Below, in pieces: positions 1 to 7,116 of a stretch of 13,279 nucleotides of DNA. Source of the stretch: Acidovorax sp. (GTDB taxonomy: Bacteria; Pseudomonadota; Gammaproteobacteria; Burkholderiales; Burkholderiaceae_C); the NCBI GenBank assembly GCA_011620245.1, contig WOZN01000228.1:1-13279 (forward strand). Reading direction: 5' to 3'. Each line of letters opens with the position of its first letter. Position 1 is the stretch's first letter. The notes beneath the pieces were generated by a model. The model worked only from the letters and a program-made list of their open reading frames with translations. It was not told the DNA's origin and ran no database searches. Made by a program: the position numbers and the translations under genes.

Positions 1-73
1 GCCAAAATGACCGCAAATCGTCCGCCAGCACCCGCGCAGGCCCGAAGGGCCGCCTCAGAACATGTTCACGATC

Positions 74-1423
74 TCAGGCCACCTTCACCGCATTCGCATA
101 CCGGCTTTCCGGCCGCGCCAGCCCCAGGTTCTCGCGCAGCGTACTGCCTTCGTAGGCGGTGCGAAACAGGCCGCGGCGCTGCAATTCGGGGATGACCAGG
201 TCCACAAACTCGTCCAGTGACTGCGGCAGCACCGGCGGCATGACGTTGAAACCATCGGCTGCGCCATTTTCAAACCATTCCTGCATGCGGTCGGCAATGG
301 TCTCGGGCGTGCCGATCACCAGCCAATGGCCGCGCGCCCCCGCCAGGTATTCATAGAGCTGGCGAATGGTGTAGCCCTCGCGCCGCGCCAGCTCTATCAC
401 CACATGCGCTCGGCTGTTCACGCCCTTGGGTGGCTCGGGGTAATACGGCGGCGGGGCATCCAGGTCCCAGCGCTGCAGTTCGTCAAGTGGCCAGAACGGT
501 GCCAGCGTGGCCAGGCCGACCGAAGGATGAATCAGCGCCTGCAACTCGGCCCACTTGGCCTGGGCCTCTTCCTGCGTGCGACCGATCACCGGCGAGATGC
601 CGGGCAACACCAGCAGTTCCTCCGGCCGGCGGCCGTATTTGCCCATGCGCCCTTTCACATCGCTGTAGAAAGCCTGCGCCTCGGCCAAGCTGGTCCAGGC
701 CGTGAAGATGGCCTCGGCCGTGGCGGCGGCCAGTTCCTTGCCGTCTTCCGACGAGCCTGCCTGCACGATCACGGGGTGACCTTGTGGTGGGCGCTCGATG
801 TTCAGCGGGCCCTGCACCTTGAGGTATTTGCCTACGTGGTTCAAGGTGTGCAGTTTGTCTGGGTCAAAGTAGATGCCACTGGCCTTGTCGCGCGTGAAGG
901 CATCGTCGTCAAAGCTGTCCCAAAGGCCCTTGACGACGTCCACGAACTCATGCGCCCGCTCGTAGCGCGTGGCAGGGTCGGGGTGGGTGTTCAGGCCAAA
1001 GTTGCCGTGGACGTTTTCGGCGCTGGTCGTCACCACGTTCCAGGCGGCGCGGCCCTTGCTGATGTGGTCGAGTGATGCAAATTTGCGCGCCAGCAAGTAC
1101 GGGTCTTCATATGTGGTGGACGCGGTGGCCACAAAGCCGATATGCCTGGTGACTGCCGACAGCGCGGCCCACAGTGTGACGGGCTCGAAATGCGAAATGC
1201 GTCCCTGGCGGCTGAAGGACTCGCGGTCGCCCTTGTGCCATATGCCGGGGCTGTCCGCCACGAACACCTGGTCGAACAGGCCTCGCTCGGCTGTCTTGGC
1301 CAGCGCGATGTAATGGTCGATGTTGATGCCGGCATCGGCCTGCGAGCCGGGGTGGCGCCATGCGGCAATGTGGTGGCCGGTGGGCATGAGGAAAGCGCCG
1401 AGGCGCAGCTTGCGTTGGGTCAT
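74..1423 (-). CDS. LLM-class flavin-dependent monooxygenase, NtaA/SnaA/DszA group
   Basis: This 449-residue protein has the size and motifs of the FMNH2-dependent monooxygenases related to nitrilotriacetate monooxygenase A and the desulfurisation enzyme DszA. Such enzymes need a separate reductase for reduced FMN and act in the cytoplasm. Seen in the sequence: an N-terminal beta strand (residues 5-13), the family block GRAAWNVVTTS plus NFG at 124-143, and a flavin/phosphate-type QAGSS segment at 221-225. The start at 1423 is preferred over upstream in-frame starts because GGGAG lies a few bases before it and the protein then begins like the family (MTQRKLRLGAF). It lies 19 bases after the dioxygenase gene on the same strand, so the two are probably one operon. 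A role in cleaving C-S bonds is inferred from context; the substrate is unknown. Confidence 0.88.
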   Translation of the reverse strand: MTQRKLRLGAFLMPTGHHIAAWRHPGSQADAGINIDHYIALAKTAERGLFDQVFVADSPGIWHKGDRESFSRQGRISHFEPVTLWAALSAVTRHIGFVATASTTYEDPYLLARKFASLDHISKGRAAWNVVTTSAENVHGNFGLNTHPDPATRYERAHEFVDVVKGLWDSFDDDAFTRDKASGIYFDPDKLHTLNHVGKYLKVQGPLNIERPPQGHPVIVQAGSSEDGKELAAATAEAIFTAWTSLAEAQAFYSDVKGRMGKYGRRPEELLVLPGISPVIGRTQEEAQAKWAELQALIHPSVGLATLAPFWPLDELQRWDLDAPPPYYPEPPKGVNSRAHVVIELARREGYTIRQLYEYLAGARGHWLVIGTPETIADRMQEWFENGAADGFNVMPPVLPQSLDEFVDLVIPELQRRGLFRTAYEGSTLRENLGLARPESRYANAVKVA

Positions 1424-1442
1424 GTTGTGGATCTCCCTGGGC

Positions 1443-2312
1443 TCAGAACGTTTGCGGGGTGGTGATGGTGATGCGGTGCAGCTTGCGGTGCTGCGGGAAG
1501 AAATCGCCCACTGCGTAATGCTGGGTGGAACGGTTGTCCCACACGGCCAGCGTGCCCTCCTGCCAGCGCAGGCGGGCCTGGAATTCGGGTACCTGGGGCA
1601 GTGCGAACAGCTGGGCCAGCAGGGCATCGCTCTGCACGCGGGGCAGGCCCTTGATGTGGCTGGTGAAGGTCGAGTTCACATACAGGACCTTCTTGCCCGT
1701 GACGGGGTGCACGCGCACAACGGGGTGCTCCACGGGCGGATATTTGGCGCGGGCGGCTTTCAGCTCGTCACCGCTGGCATCCTTGCGCAGCAGGTATTGC
1801 GTCCAGCCGCTGATCTCCCAGGTGTGCACGGCTGTGAGCGTCTCCAGGTAGGCCTGGAACGCGGGCGGCAGGCTGGCGTAGGCAGCCGTCAGGCTGGCCC
1901 ACAGGGTGTCGCCACCGCTGGCGGGAATCACCTGCGCGTAGAGGCTGGTGCCCAGCGGCGGCTGCTCGCGCCAAGTGATGTCGGCATGCCAGTTGCTGGA
2001 GGCCTTGGGACGCCCGGCCGTGCTCTCTACGATCTCGATCTCGGGGTGGTTATCCAGCCGGGGGAAGAACGCCTTGACCTGCGCCACTTCACCAAAGGTG
2101 CGGGTGAAGTCCACCTGCTGCTGCGGCGTGAGCTGCTGGTTGCGAAAGAACAGCACCTCGTGCACGGCCAGGGCCTGGCGCAGCTCGGCCTGGGTGGCTG
2201 CATCCAGCGGCTGGCGCAGGTCCAGGTCGTGAATGACGGCGCCGATGGTGGGGGTGTAGGGCTCTACTGCGAAGCGGGTGAAAGTGGGGTGTAAATCGTT
2301 GATCCTGGACAT
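1443..2312 (-). CDS. TauD/AtsK-family Fe(II)/2-oxoglutarate dioxygenase
   Basis: The 289-residue protein matches the TauD/TfdA family in length and motifs. These enzymes hydroxylate the carbon next to a sulfonate or sulfate ester, which then breaks down to aldehyde plus sulfite or sulfate. The metal triad is H109-x-D111 (NWHAD) and H265 (WDNR-STQHYA). R276 is the expected 2-oxoglutarate arginine, and R280 aligns with the TauD arginine that binds the sulfonate group. The residues that hold taurine's amino group in E. coli TauD (Tyr73, Asn95 region) are not kept: the aligned segments read AFFP and KASSNW. A substrate without an amino group, such as an alkanesulfonate or alkyl sulfate, is therefore more likely (inference). 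The start at 2312 matches the TauD N-terminus; the reading frame runs on upstream without a stop, but that part is antisense to the next gene. It is transcribed divergently from the binding-protein gene. Confidence 0.92.
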   Translation of the reverse strand: MSRINDLHPTFTRFAVEPYTPTIGAVIHDLDLRQPLDAATQAELRQALAVHEVLFFRNQQLTPQQQVDFTRTFGEVAQVKAFFPRLDNHPEIEIVESTAGRPKASSNWHADITWREQPPLGTSLYAQVIPASGGDTLWASLTAAYASLPPAFQAYLETLTAVHTWEISGWTQYLLRKDASGDELKAARAKYPPVEHPVVRVHPVTGKKVLYVNSTFTSHIKGLPRVQSDALLAQLFALPQVPEFQARLRWQEGTLAVWDNRSTQHYAVGDFFPQHRKLHRITITTPQTF

Positions 2313-2483
2313 GGCACTGCTTTCTGAAACGAGGAGTTGAGGAAAGAGAACTGCCATCCGATTGGGACAGCGCACACGCAGCGCATCAACGAAGCAATTC
2401 GCATATGGATAGCCGGAAAACCGCGCTCTCCAGCGATGCGCACCTGCCCCGCATCTGCAAATTTGGATATATGTTTTTAGTCG

Positions 2484-2512
2484 TTGGCCCCAATGCCATG
2501 CTTGCCTAGAGT
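2484..2512 (+). promoter_or_regulatory. Candidate sigma-70 promoter for the binding-protein gene
   Basis: A TTGGCC -35-like hexamer (2484-2489) is followed after exactly 17 bases by a TAGAGT -10-like hexamer (2507-2512). Each matches 4 of 6 consensus positions. It lies 67 bases before the ATG at 2580 in the 267-base divergent gap. An AT-rich stretch just upstream (2458-2480) is a reasonable place for an activator to bind. No clear promoter for the opposite dioxygenase gene was found in the same gap. Confidence 0.4.
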
Positions 2513-2579
2513 GACTGCCGGTGCACGCGGCCCATTGCGCGTGCAAACCGTCATGACAACAGGTACGAAAGGTCAACAC

Positions 2580-3683
2580 ATGAAAAACACGCGATGGAAT
2601 GCAGCGCTCTGGAGGGCCGCAGTGGCAGCGGGCGCAGCGATGGCCCTGGGCCTTTGGGCCGGTGGTGCGGCCGCGCAGGCGCAAGAGCCGCTGAAGGTGA
2701 TCCGCATTGGCATTGCCACGGGCGGGGTGGGCAGCGATCCGGTGCGCCACGGCGGCACGTCGGTCGCGCTGGCTTATACCGACGGCGCGCTGGAAGAAGA
2801 GTTCAAGAAGGACGGAGTGAAGGTGCAATGGACCTTTTTCAAGGGCGCAGGCCCTGCCGTGAACGAGGCCCTGGTCAACAAGCAGCTCGACTTTGCGTGG
2901 CAGGGCGACCTGCCCTCCATCGTGCACCGCGCCAGCGACGTGAAGACCAAGATCATCCTGGGCAGTGGGGTGCGCAGCGGGCTGTACCTGGCGGTGCCGC
3001 CTGAGTCGAACATCCGGCGACTGGAAGACCTCAAGGGCCGCAAGGTGGCGGTGTTCAAGGGTACCAACCTGCACCTGGCTGCTGTGCGAGCCTTGGCCGA
3101 CAAGGGCCTGAGCGAGCGCGACGTGAAACTGGTCAACCTGGATTTGCCCAGTGCAGAGGCTGCCTTGGCCAGCAAGGACATTGACGCCGCCTTTGGCTAC
3201 GTAGGCTTCTTCAAGCTGCGCGATAAGGGCCTGGCCAAGGTGGTCTGGTCGGCCGCCGAAGACTCCTACAAATACACACGCCAGACAGCGCTGCTGGTCA
3301 CCGATGACTTTGCTGCCCGCCACCCCAAGGTGGTCGAGCGGGTAGTGAAGACCGTGGTGCAGTACGCACACAAATATTCCGACGAGAACCGCCGTGCCGG
3401 ACTGTTTGCGCAGTGGGGCAAGACCGAGTACGACGAGAAGGTGTGGCGCGAGGATTTCGTTGGCCAGCCTTTGCGCGTGCGCCTGTCGCCACTGCTCGAC
3501 CCCTTTCTGGTGGCGCGCTACAGGGACGCAGCCGACGAGGCCCACAAGCTCAAGCTGATCCGCAAAAAGCCCGAGATCGACAGCTGGTTCGACCGCCGCT
3601 ACCTGAATGCTGCGCTCAAGGAACTGAAGCTCGAAGGCTACTGGCCCGCATACGGTGCCAATGGAGAGCTGGCGGCGCTTTGA
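2580..3683 (+). CDS. Periplasmic sulfonate/sulfate-ester-type ABC binding protein (module 1)
   Basis: This 367-residue precursor belongs to the NrtA/SsuA/TauA family of periplasmic solute-binding proteins. A basic N-terminus and a hydrophobic stretch (residues 9-32), ending near AAAQAQ, form a signal peptide. The mature part opens with the strand KVIRIGIATGG and carries the family blocks NKQLDFAWQGDLPS (100-113), LEDLKGRKVAVFKGTN (148-163) and SKDIDAAFGYVGF (198-210). It is longer than E. coli SsuA (about 319) through a charged C-terminal region (residues 265-350). The ATG at 2580 is chosen because AAAGG stands just before it; another in-frame ATG at 2553 is possible. The gene ends in a strong terminator rather than running straight into the permease genes. 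It most likely serves those permeases. The ligand, a sulfonate or sulfate ester, is inferred from the neighbouring dioxygenase and sulfatase remnant. Confidence 0.88.
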   Translation: MKNTRWNAALWRAAVAAGAAMALGLWAGGAAAQAQEPLKVIRIGIATGGVGSDPVRHGGTSVALAYTDGALEEEFKKDGVKVQWTFFKGAGPAVNEALVNKQLDFAWQGDLPSIVHRASDVKTKIILGSGVRSGLYLAVPPESNIRRLEDLKGRKVAVFKGTNLHLAAVRALADKGLSERDVKLVNLDLPSAEAALASKDIDAAFGYVGFFKLRDKGLAKVVWSAAEDSYKYTRQTALLVTDDFAARHPKVVERVVKTVVQYAHKYSDENRRAGLFAQWGKTEYDEKVWREDFVGQPLRVRLSPLLDPFLVARYRDAADEAHKLKLIRKKPEIDSWFDRRYLNAALKELKLEGYWPAYGANGELAAL

Positions 3684-3729
3684 TGCATGGTCTTGGTGTG
3701 GGAAGGGCATGCGGGACAGGCCCTTTGAC

Positions 3730-3761
3730 AACCCGCCCGGTGTGCGCAGCGGGTTTTTTTT
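3730..3761 (+). terminator. Rho-independent terminator after the binding-protein gene
   Basis: AACCCGC (3730-3736) pairs perfectly with GCGGGTT (3749-3755) around a 12-base loop. A run of T follows to 3761. It lies 46 bases after the stop codon and before the permease genes. Confidence 0.85.
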
Positions 3762-3832
3762 GCGGCCATTTCAGCCCCCCGCACAGAACCCTGGCATCGC
3801 TGCTCATGCCGCAAACATCTTTGTCATTGCAT

Positions 3833-3860
3833 ATGACTATTAACCATTTATTTTTATAAC
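3833..3860 (+). promoter_or_regulatory. Candidate promoter for the permease-ATPase operon
   Basis: In a strikingly AT-rich stretch, ATGACT (3833-3838, 4 of 6 to the -35 consensus) and TATAAC (3855-3860, 5 of 6 to the -10 consensus) stand 16 bases apart. A start site near 3867 would give a leader of about 100 bases. The terminator just upstream makes a separate promoter necessary or at least likely. Confidence 0.45.
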
Positions 3861-3886
3861 AAACTTCTTTTACATTCGTTTTGGTT

Positions 3887-3906
3887 GTTAACAAGTATGC
3901 GTTAAC
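3887..3906 (+). promoter_or_regulatory. Paired GTTAAC sites in the permease-operon leader
   Basis: Two copies of the self-complementary hexamer GTTAAC (3887-3892 and 3901-3906) lie 14 bases apart, between the candidate promoter and the permease start. The arrangement suits a regulator or nucleoid-protein site, but no known consensus is recognised. Confidence 0.3.
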
Positions 3907-3964
3907 CGCACCCGTCCAAAAAGGCTGCGCAAAGCGCGCATCCACAAGAAAGGGCAGTTTCACG

Positions 3965-4846
3965 ATGACGATCCAGGCGTTGAATGCCGCCGCACAGGGC
4001 GGTGGAGAGGGCAGGGCTCTGGCGCAGCAGCCGCAGGCCGTGGCCAGGTCAAGGCAGCGAGCCAACGGGCGTTGGACCTGGAAAAGCAACCTGAACTGGC
4101 GCTGGATTTGGGCCTGGCCCTTCCCGTTGGCCTTGCTGGCCCTGTGGCAGCTCTCGGCCGTGCTGGGCTGGGTTCCCGAGCAGGTGCTGCCGCCACCGTC
4201 CGCCGTTTTCAAGGTGTTTGGCGAGCTGCTGGCCAGCGGCGAGTTGTGGGACCACCTGCGCATCAGCATGGTCCGCGTGTTCGCGGGCTTTGGCATCGGC
4301 CTGGCCCTGGGCCTGGTGCTGGGCGGTGCCATGGGCCTCTCGCCCACGTTCCGCGACTATGTGTTCCCCCTGTTCAAGGCGTTCAGCCAGGTGCCGGTGA
4401 TTGGCTGGCTGCCATTGCTGATTCTGGTGGTGGGCATTGACGAGGGGCTAAAGTTCCTGCTGATCGCCAAGGCGGCCCTGGTGCCCGTGGCCATCAACAC
4501 CTGCCAGGGCATTCAGAACGTGCCCAACCGGCTGGTGGAGGTGGCGCGTGTGTATGGCTTCACGCGTTGGCAGATGCTGCGCAAGGTGGTCTTCCCAGCG
4601 GCCACGGCTCCCATCTGGAACGGGGTGCGCTACGGCCTTACCCATGCGTGGCTGGCACTGGTGGTGGTGGAACTGCTGGCGTCGTCCGAGGGCATTGGTT
4701 TTCTCATCGTCTATGGCCGCCAGCTCTTTCAGCTGGATGTGGTGCTGGCCGCCGTGCTGGCCGTGGGCATCGTGGGCTTCGTGATCGACAAGCTGCTGGC
4801 GGTGTCCGAAGCGTGGTTGCTGCGCTGGCGCAAGCCAGGCTTGTGA
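3965..4846 (+). CDS. ABC transporter permease, NitT/TauT type (first of two)
   Basis: This 293-residue inner-membrane protein is an SsuC/TauC/NrtB-type permease with about six hydrophobic segments (near 48-68, 103-123, 132-155, 162-180, 224-245, 255-280). The cytoplasmic EAA loop that contacts the ATPase is intact at 192-217: EVARVYGFTRW with the conserved Gly198, then FPAATAP. The start at 3965 has AAAGGG about ten bases upstream; a further in-frame TTG at 3881 would only add an unlikely, poorly coding leader. The first 45 residues are a hydrophilic, Gln/Ala-rich cytoplasmic tail. A second, different permease gene follows after 13 bases, so the importer may use a heterodimeric membrane part. 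Confidence 0.87.
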   Translation: MTIQALNAAAQGGGEGRALAQQPQAVARSRQRANGRWTWKSNLNWRWIWAWPFPLALLALWQLSAVLGWVPEQVLPPPSAVFKVFGELLASGELWDHLRISMVRVFAGFGIGLALGLVLGGAMGLSPTFRDYVFPLFKAFSQVPVIGWLPLLILVVGIDEGLKFLLIAKAALVPVAINTCQGIQNVPNRLVEVARVYGFTRWQMLRKVVFPAATAPIWNGVRYGLTHAWLALVVVELLASSEGIGFLIVYGRQLFQLDVVLAAVLAVGIVGFVIDKLLAVSEAWLLRWRKPGL

Positions 4847-4859
4847 GCGGGGTGTGCAA

Positions 4860-5663
4860 ATGTCTTCCTTGAACATGCCATTGAACATTTTTCAGCGCCT
4901 GCCCCGGCGCCTGCGCGGCTGGGTGCTGCCCGCGCTGATCCTGGCGGCGTGGTGGGCGGCGGTGGAATCGGGTTGGTCGTCGTCGCCCTTGCTGGTGTCA
5001 CCGCTGGCGGTGTGGCAGCGCGGCATGGGCCAGGTGGCCAGCGGCGAGCTGTGGGTGGCGCTGTCAGCCAGTCTGTGGCGCATGGCATGGGGGTTTGTGA
5101 TCGGCTCTGGCATCGGACTGGCGGTGGGCGCGCTGCTGGGCTGGTCGCGCTGGGCCGAGCGGCTGGTGGGCCCCACGTTCCACACGCTCAAGCAGATCTC
5201 GCTGTTTGCGTGGATTCCGATGCTGTCGATGTGGTTTGGCCTGGGCGACGCGGCCAAGATCGCCTTCGTGGCCATGGCTGCGTTCTTCCCAGTGGTGCTC
5301 AACAGCTTCGAGGGCCTGCGCAGCGTGCCACGCGAATACCTGGAGGTGGCCCGCGTGTACGAGTTCAGCGTATGGCAGACGCTCGCCCGCGTGATCGCGC
5401 CTGCCGCCGCGCCCTCGCTGTTCACGGGCATCCAGCTCTCGCTCATCTACACCTGGCTGGCCACGCTGGGGGCCGAATACCTGCTGGCCTCGGGCAAGGG
5501 CATCGGCAACACGCTGATCGACGGGCGCGAGCATTTCTGGATGGACCTGGTGCTCTTTGGCGTGGTGGTAGTGGGCCTGGTGGGCTTTGCGCTGAACTGG
5601 GTGCTGGGTGCCATCGAGAAGCGCCTGCTGGCCTGGCGCGACCGCACCTTGGCGCAGTACTGA
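4860..5663 (+). CDS. ABC transporter permease, NitT/TauT type (second of two)
   Basis: This 267-residue membrane protein belongs to the same permease family as its upstream neighbour but is clearly divergent from it. Hydrophobic segments lie near 20-37, 72-95, 112-127, 131-150, 192-210 and 228-250. The EAA loop at 162-187 reads EVARVYEFSVW followed by APAAAPS: the usually conserved glycine is replaced by Glu168. That may make the two coupling surfaces unequal. The ATG at 4860 is preferred over a GTG two codons earlier because GAGCGGGG precedes it at a workable distance. The spacing of 13 bases from the first permease and 25 bases to the ATPase gene indicates one operon. Confidence 0.85.
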   Translation: MSSLNMPLNIFQRLPRRLRGWVLPALILAAWWAAVESGWSSSPLLVSPLAVWQRGMGQVASGELWVALSASLWRMAWGFVIGSGIGLAVGALLGWSRWAERLVGPTFHTLKQISLFAWIPMLSMWFGLGDAAKIAFVAMAAFFPVVLNSFEGLRSVPREYLEVARVYEFSVWQTLARVIAPAAAPSLFTGIQLSLIYTWLATLGAEYLLASGKGIGNTLIDGREHFWMDLVLFGVVVVGLVGFALNWVLGAIEKRLLAWRDRTLAQY

Positions 5664-5688
5664 AGTCGAATACGAGGAGAGAAAAACC

Positions 5689-6522
5689 ATGGCACATGCC
5701 GACACCCTGGCCATTCGCGGCCTGAACAAGCAGTACGAGGTCAAGGGCGAAGCCCTGCCGGTGCTGCAGGACATCCACCTCACCATTGCGCCCGGCGAGT
5801 TCGTGAGCATCGTGGGCGCGAGCGGCTGCGGCAAGTCCACGCTGCTGCGCCTGGTGGTTGGGCTGGAGGGCGACTACCAGGGCGATATCCTGCTCAACGG
5901 CCAGCGCATCATGGGCACCAGCCTCAACCGGGGCATCGTGTTCCAGGAGCACCGGCTGTTCCCCTGGCTCACGGTCGAGAAGAACGTGGCGCTGGGCCTG
6001 CTCAACTCCAGCCTTACCGAAGGCCAGCAGCGCGCTACGGTGCGCGAGCATATTGCATTGGTGGGCCTGCAGGGCTTTGAAACCGCCTACCCGCACCAGC
6101 TCTCGGGCGGCATGTCGCAGCGCGTGGCGATTGCGCGGGCGCTGGTCAACCGGCCCGACATCCTGCTGCTGGACGAGCCTTTTGGCGCGCTCGATGCCAT
6201 GACTCGCGCCTACCTGCAGCAGGAACTGCACCGCATCTGGCAGCAGGAGGGCATCACCATGATCCTGGTGACCCACGACGTGGAAGAGGCGGTGTACCTG
6301 GGCGACCGGGTGGTGGTGATGGAGCCACGCCCGGGCCGCATCCGGCGCACCGTGCCCGTGGGCCTGCCCCATCCGCGCAAGCGCACCTCGCATGCATTCA
6401 CCGCCGTCAAGGACAGCGTGCTGCAGGAGTTTTCAGGCCACCCGTCCGCCGATCTGGCGGAGCCTCCGTTAAAGCACGGCGAGCACATCGCACCTGCCTC
6501 GCAATGGCAGTTTGCCGTCTGA
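5689..6522 (+). CDS. ABC transporter ATPase, SsuB/TauB/NrtD type (module 1)
   Basis: This 277-residue protein is the cytoplasmic nucleotide-binding subunit that powers the importer. All ATPase motifs are present: Walker [10 protein letters not shown] (43-51), Q-loop Gln86 ([10 protein letters not shown]), signature LSGGMSQR (138-145), Walker B ILLLDE (158-163) with D-loop GALD, and H-loop His196 (LVTHD). The start at 5689 has a strong GAGGAGAG site 7 to 14 bases before it. Longer in-frame starts lie inside the preceding permease gene and are not supported. It follows the permeases after 25 bases and is followed by a broken sulfatase gene. Confidence 0.92.
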   Translation: MAHADTLAIRGLNKQYEVKGEALPVLQDIHLTIAPGEFVSIVGASGCGKSTLLRLVVGLEGDYQGDILLNGQRIMGTSLNRGIVFQEHRLFPWLTVEKNVALGLLNSSLTEGQQRATVREHIALVGLQGFETAYPHQLSGGMSQRVAIARALVNRPDILLLDEPFGALDAMTRAYLQQELHRIWQQEGITMILVTHDVEEAVYLGDRVVVMEPRPGRIRRTVPVGLPHPRKRTSHAFTAVKDSVLQEFSGHPSADLAEPPLKHGEHIAPASQWQFAV

Positions 6523-6523
6523 C

Positions 6524-6547
6524 ACCCATCCACCCATCCACCCATCC
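6524..6547 (+). repeat. Short tandem repeat, 8 bp x 3
   Basis: ACCCATCC occurs three times in a row directly after the ATPase stop codon. It sits between that gene and the truncated sulfatase and may mark the deletion or slippage site there (inference). Confidence 0.85.
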
Positions 6548-6609
6548 GTTTTGATCCCCATATTTCAGGGCTTTCCATGGCACCACAACCCACAGGTTTT
6601 CTCTCCACA

Positions 6610-7024
6610 TGCCGCTCCTGCTGCTCACCGACGCTGCAGCGCTGGCCGCGGCGGGCGTGGCACCCGATGCCGGCTTCCGGCGGACGGCGAGAACATCCTG
6701 CCCGGGCTCGAAGGCCATGCGCCGCCGCACCCGCGCACCCTGTTCTGGCGCTACAAGTCGCAGCGCCAGCGCGCCGTGCGCGAGGGCCGCTTCAAGTACC
6801 TGAAGATCAACGACAACGAGTTCCTCTTCGACGTGGAGGACGACACTTTGGAGCGCGCCAACCTGCGCCACAAGCACCCCGATGTGTTCGAGCGCCTGCG
6901 CGCTGCGTGGGCGCAGTGGAACGCGCAGTTCCTGCCCATCACCGACGCAGTCATCACCCACGGGCTGTCGCCCGACATCCAGGCCGACCGCTACGCGCCC
7001 GACCTGAGCGTGCGCGGCATGTGA
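6610..7024 (+). pseudogene. Decayed sulfatase: C-terminal remnant with frameshifts
   Basis: The 113 codons from 6683 to the stop at 7022-7024 encode the C-terminal part of a formylglycine-type (arylsulfatase-like) sulfatase: DGENILPGLEG, then RTLFWRYKSQRQRAVREG, FKYLKINDNEFLFDVEDD and ERANLRHKHPDVFERLR. These are the usual end-of-domain blocks of the family. Just upstream, another frame reads ALAAAGVAPDAGF (to about 6680), which should continue straight into DGENIL, so a frameshift lies near 6680. SPTLQ (6625-6639) in a third frame suggests a second one. The N-terminal two thirds, including the C-x-P-S-R site that becomes formylglycine, is missing: only about 90 bases separate this remnant from the ATPase gene. 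The gene cannot make an active enzyme. Its place behind an importer suggests that the module once served sulfate esters. Confidence 0.82.
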
Positions 7025-7061
7025 AAACCTGTTCACGATCTTGCAAGAAGAATATGAGTGA

Positions 7062-7113
7062 AATAGGCCTCTAACGCTTACTGGTAAAGCGCTGACAGCT
7101 ACAAAAATAATTT
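7062..7113 (-). repeat. Dispersed intergenic repeat, copy 1
   Basis: Read on the minus strand, this contains GTAGCTGTCAGCGCTT, TAAGCGTT and AGAGGCC in the same order as two further copies at 8147-8200 and 9293-9345. A dyad (AACGCTTA / TAAAGCGCT) forms a hairpin. The element ends within a few bases of the start codon of the LysR gene. From memory, repeats of this kind are common between genes in Comamonadaceae. Confidence 0.7.
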
Positions 7114-7116
7114 TTT

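Noticed and set aside
39..51. Small hairpin GGCCC(GAA)GGGCC after the monooxygenase gene
   Set aside because: There is no U run in the direction of the gene, so a terminator call is not supported.
1424..1627. N-terminal extension of the LLM monooxygenase
   Set aside because: It overlaps the end of the dioxygenase gene; the ATG at 1423 has a ribosome-binding site and matches the family start.
1320..2294. A 324-codon plus-strand frame
   Set aside because: It is antisense to the dioxygenase gene and resembles no family.
1443..3731. A 762-codon open frame on the minus strand
   Set aside because: Only its last 290 codons (from 2312) look like a protein, the dioxygenase. The rest is antisense to the binding-protein gene and intergenic DNA, kept open by high GC.
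63..7041. Shared 12-mer TGTTCACGATCT at 63-74 and 7030-7041
   Set aside because: A 12-base match is expected by chance in a window of this size, and the flanks do not match further.
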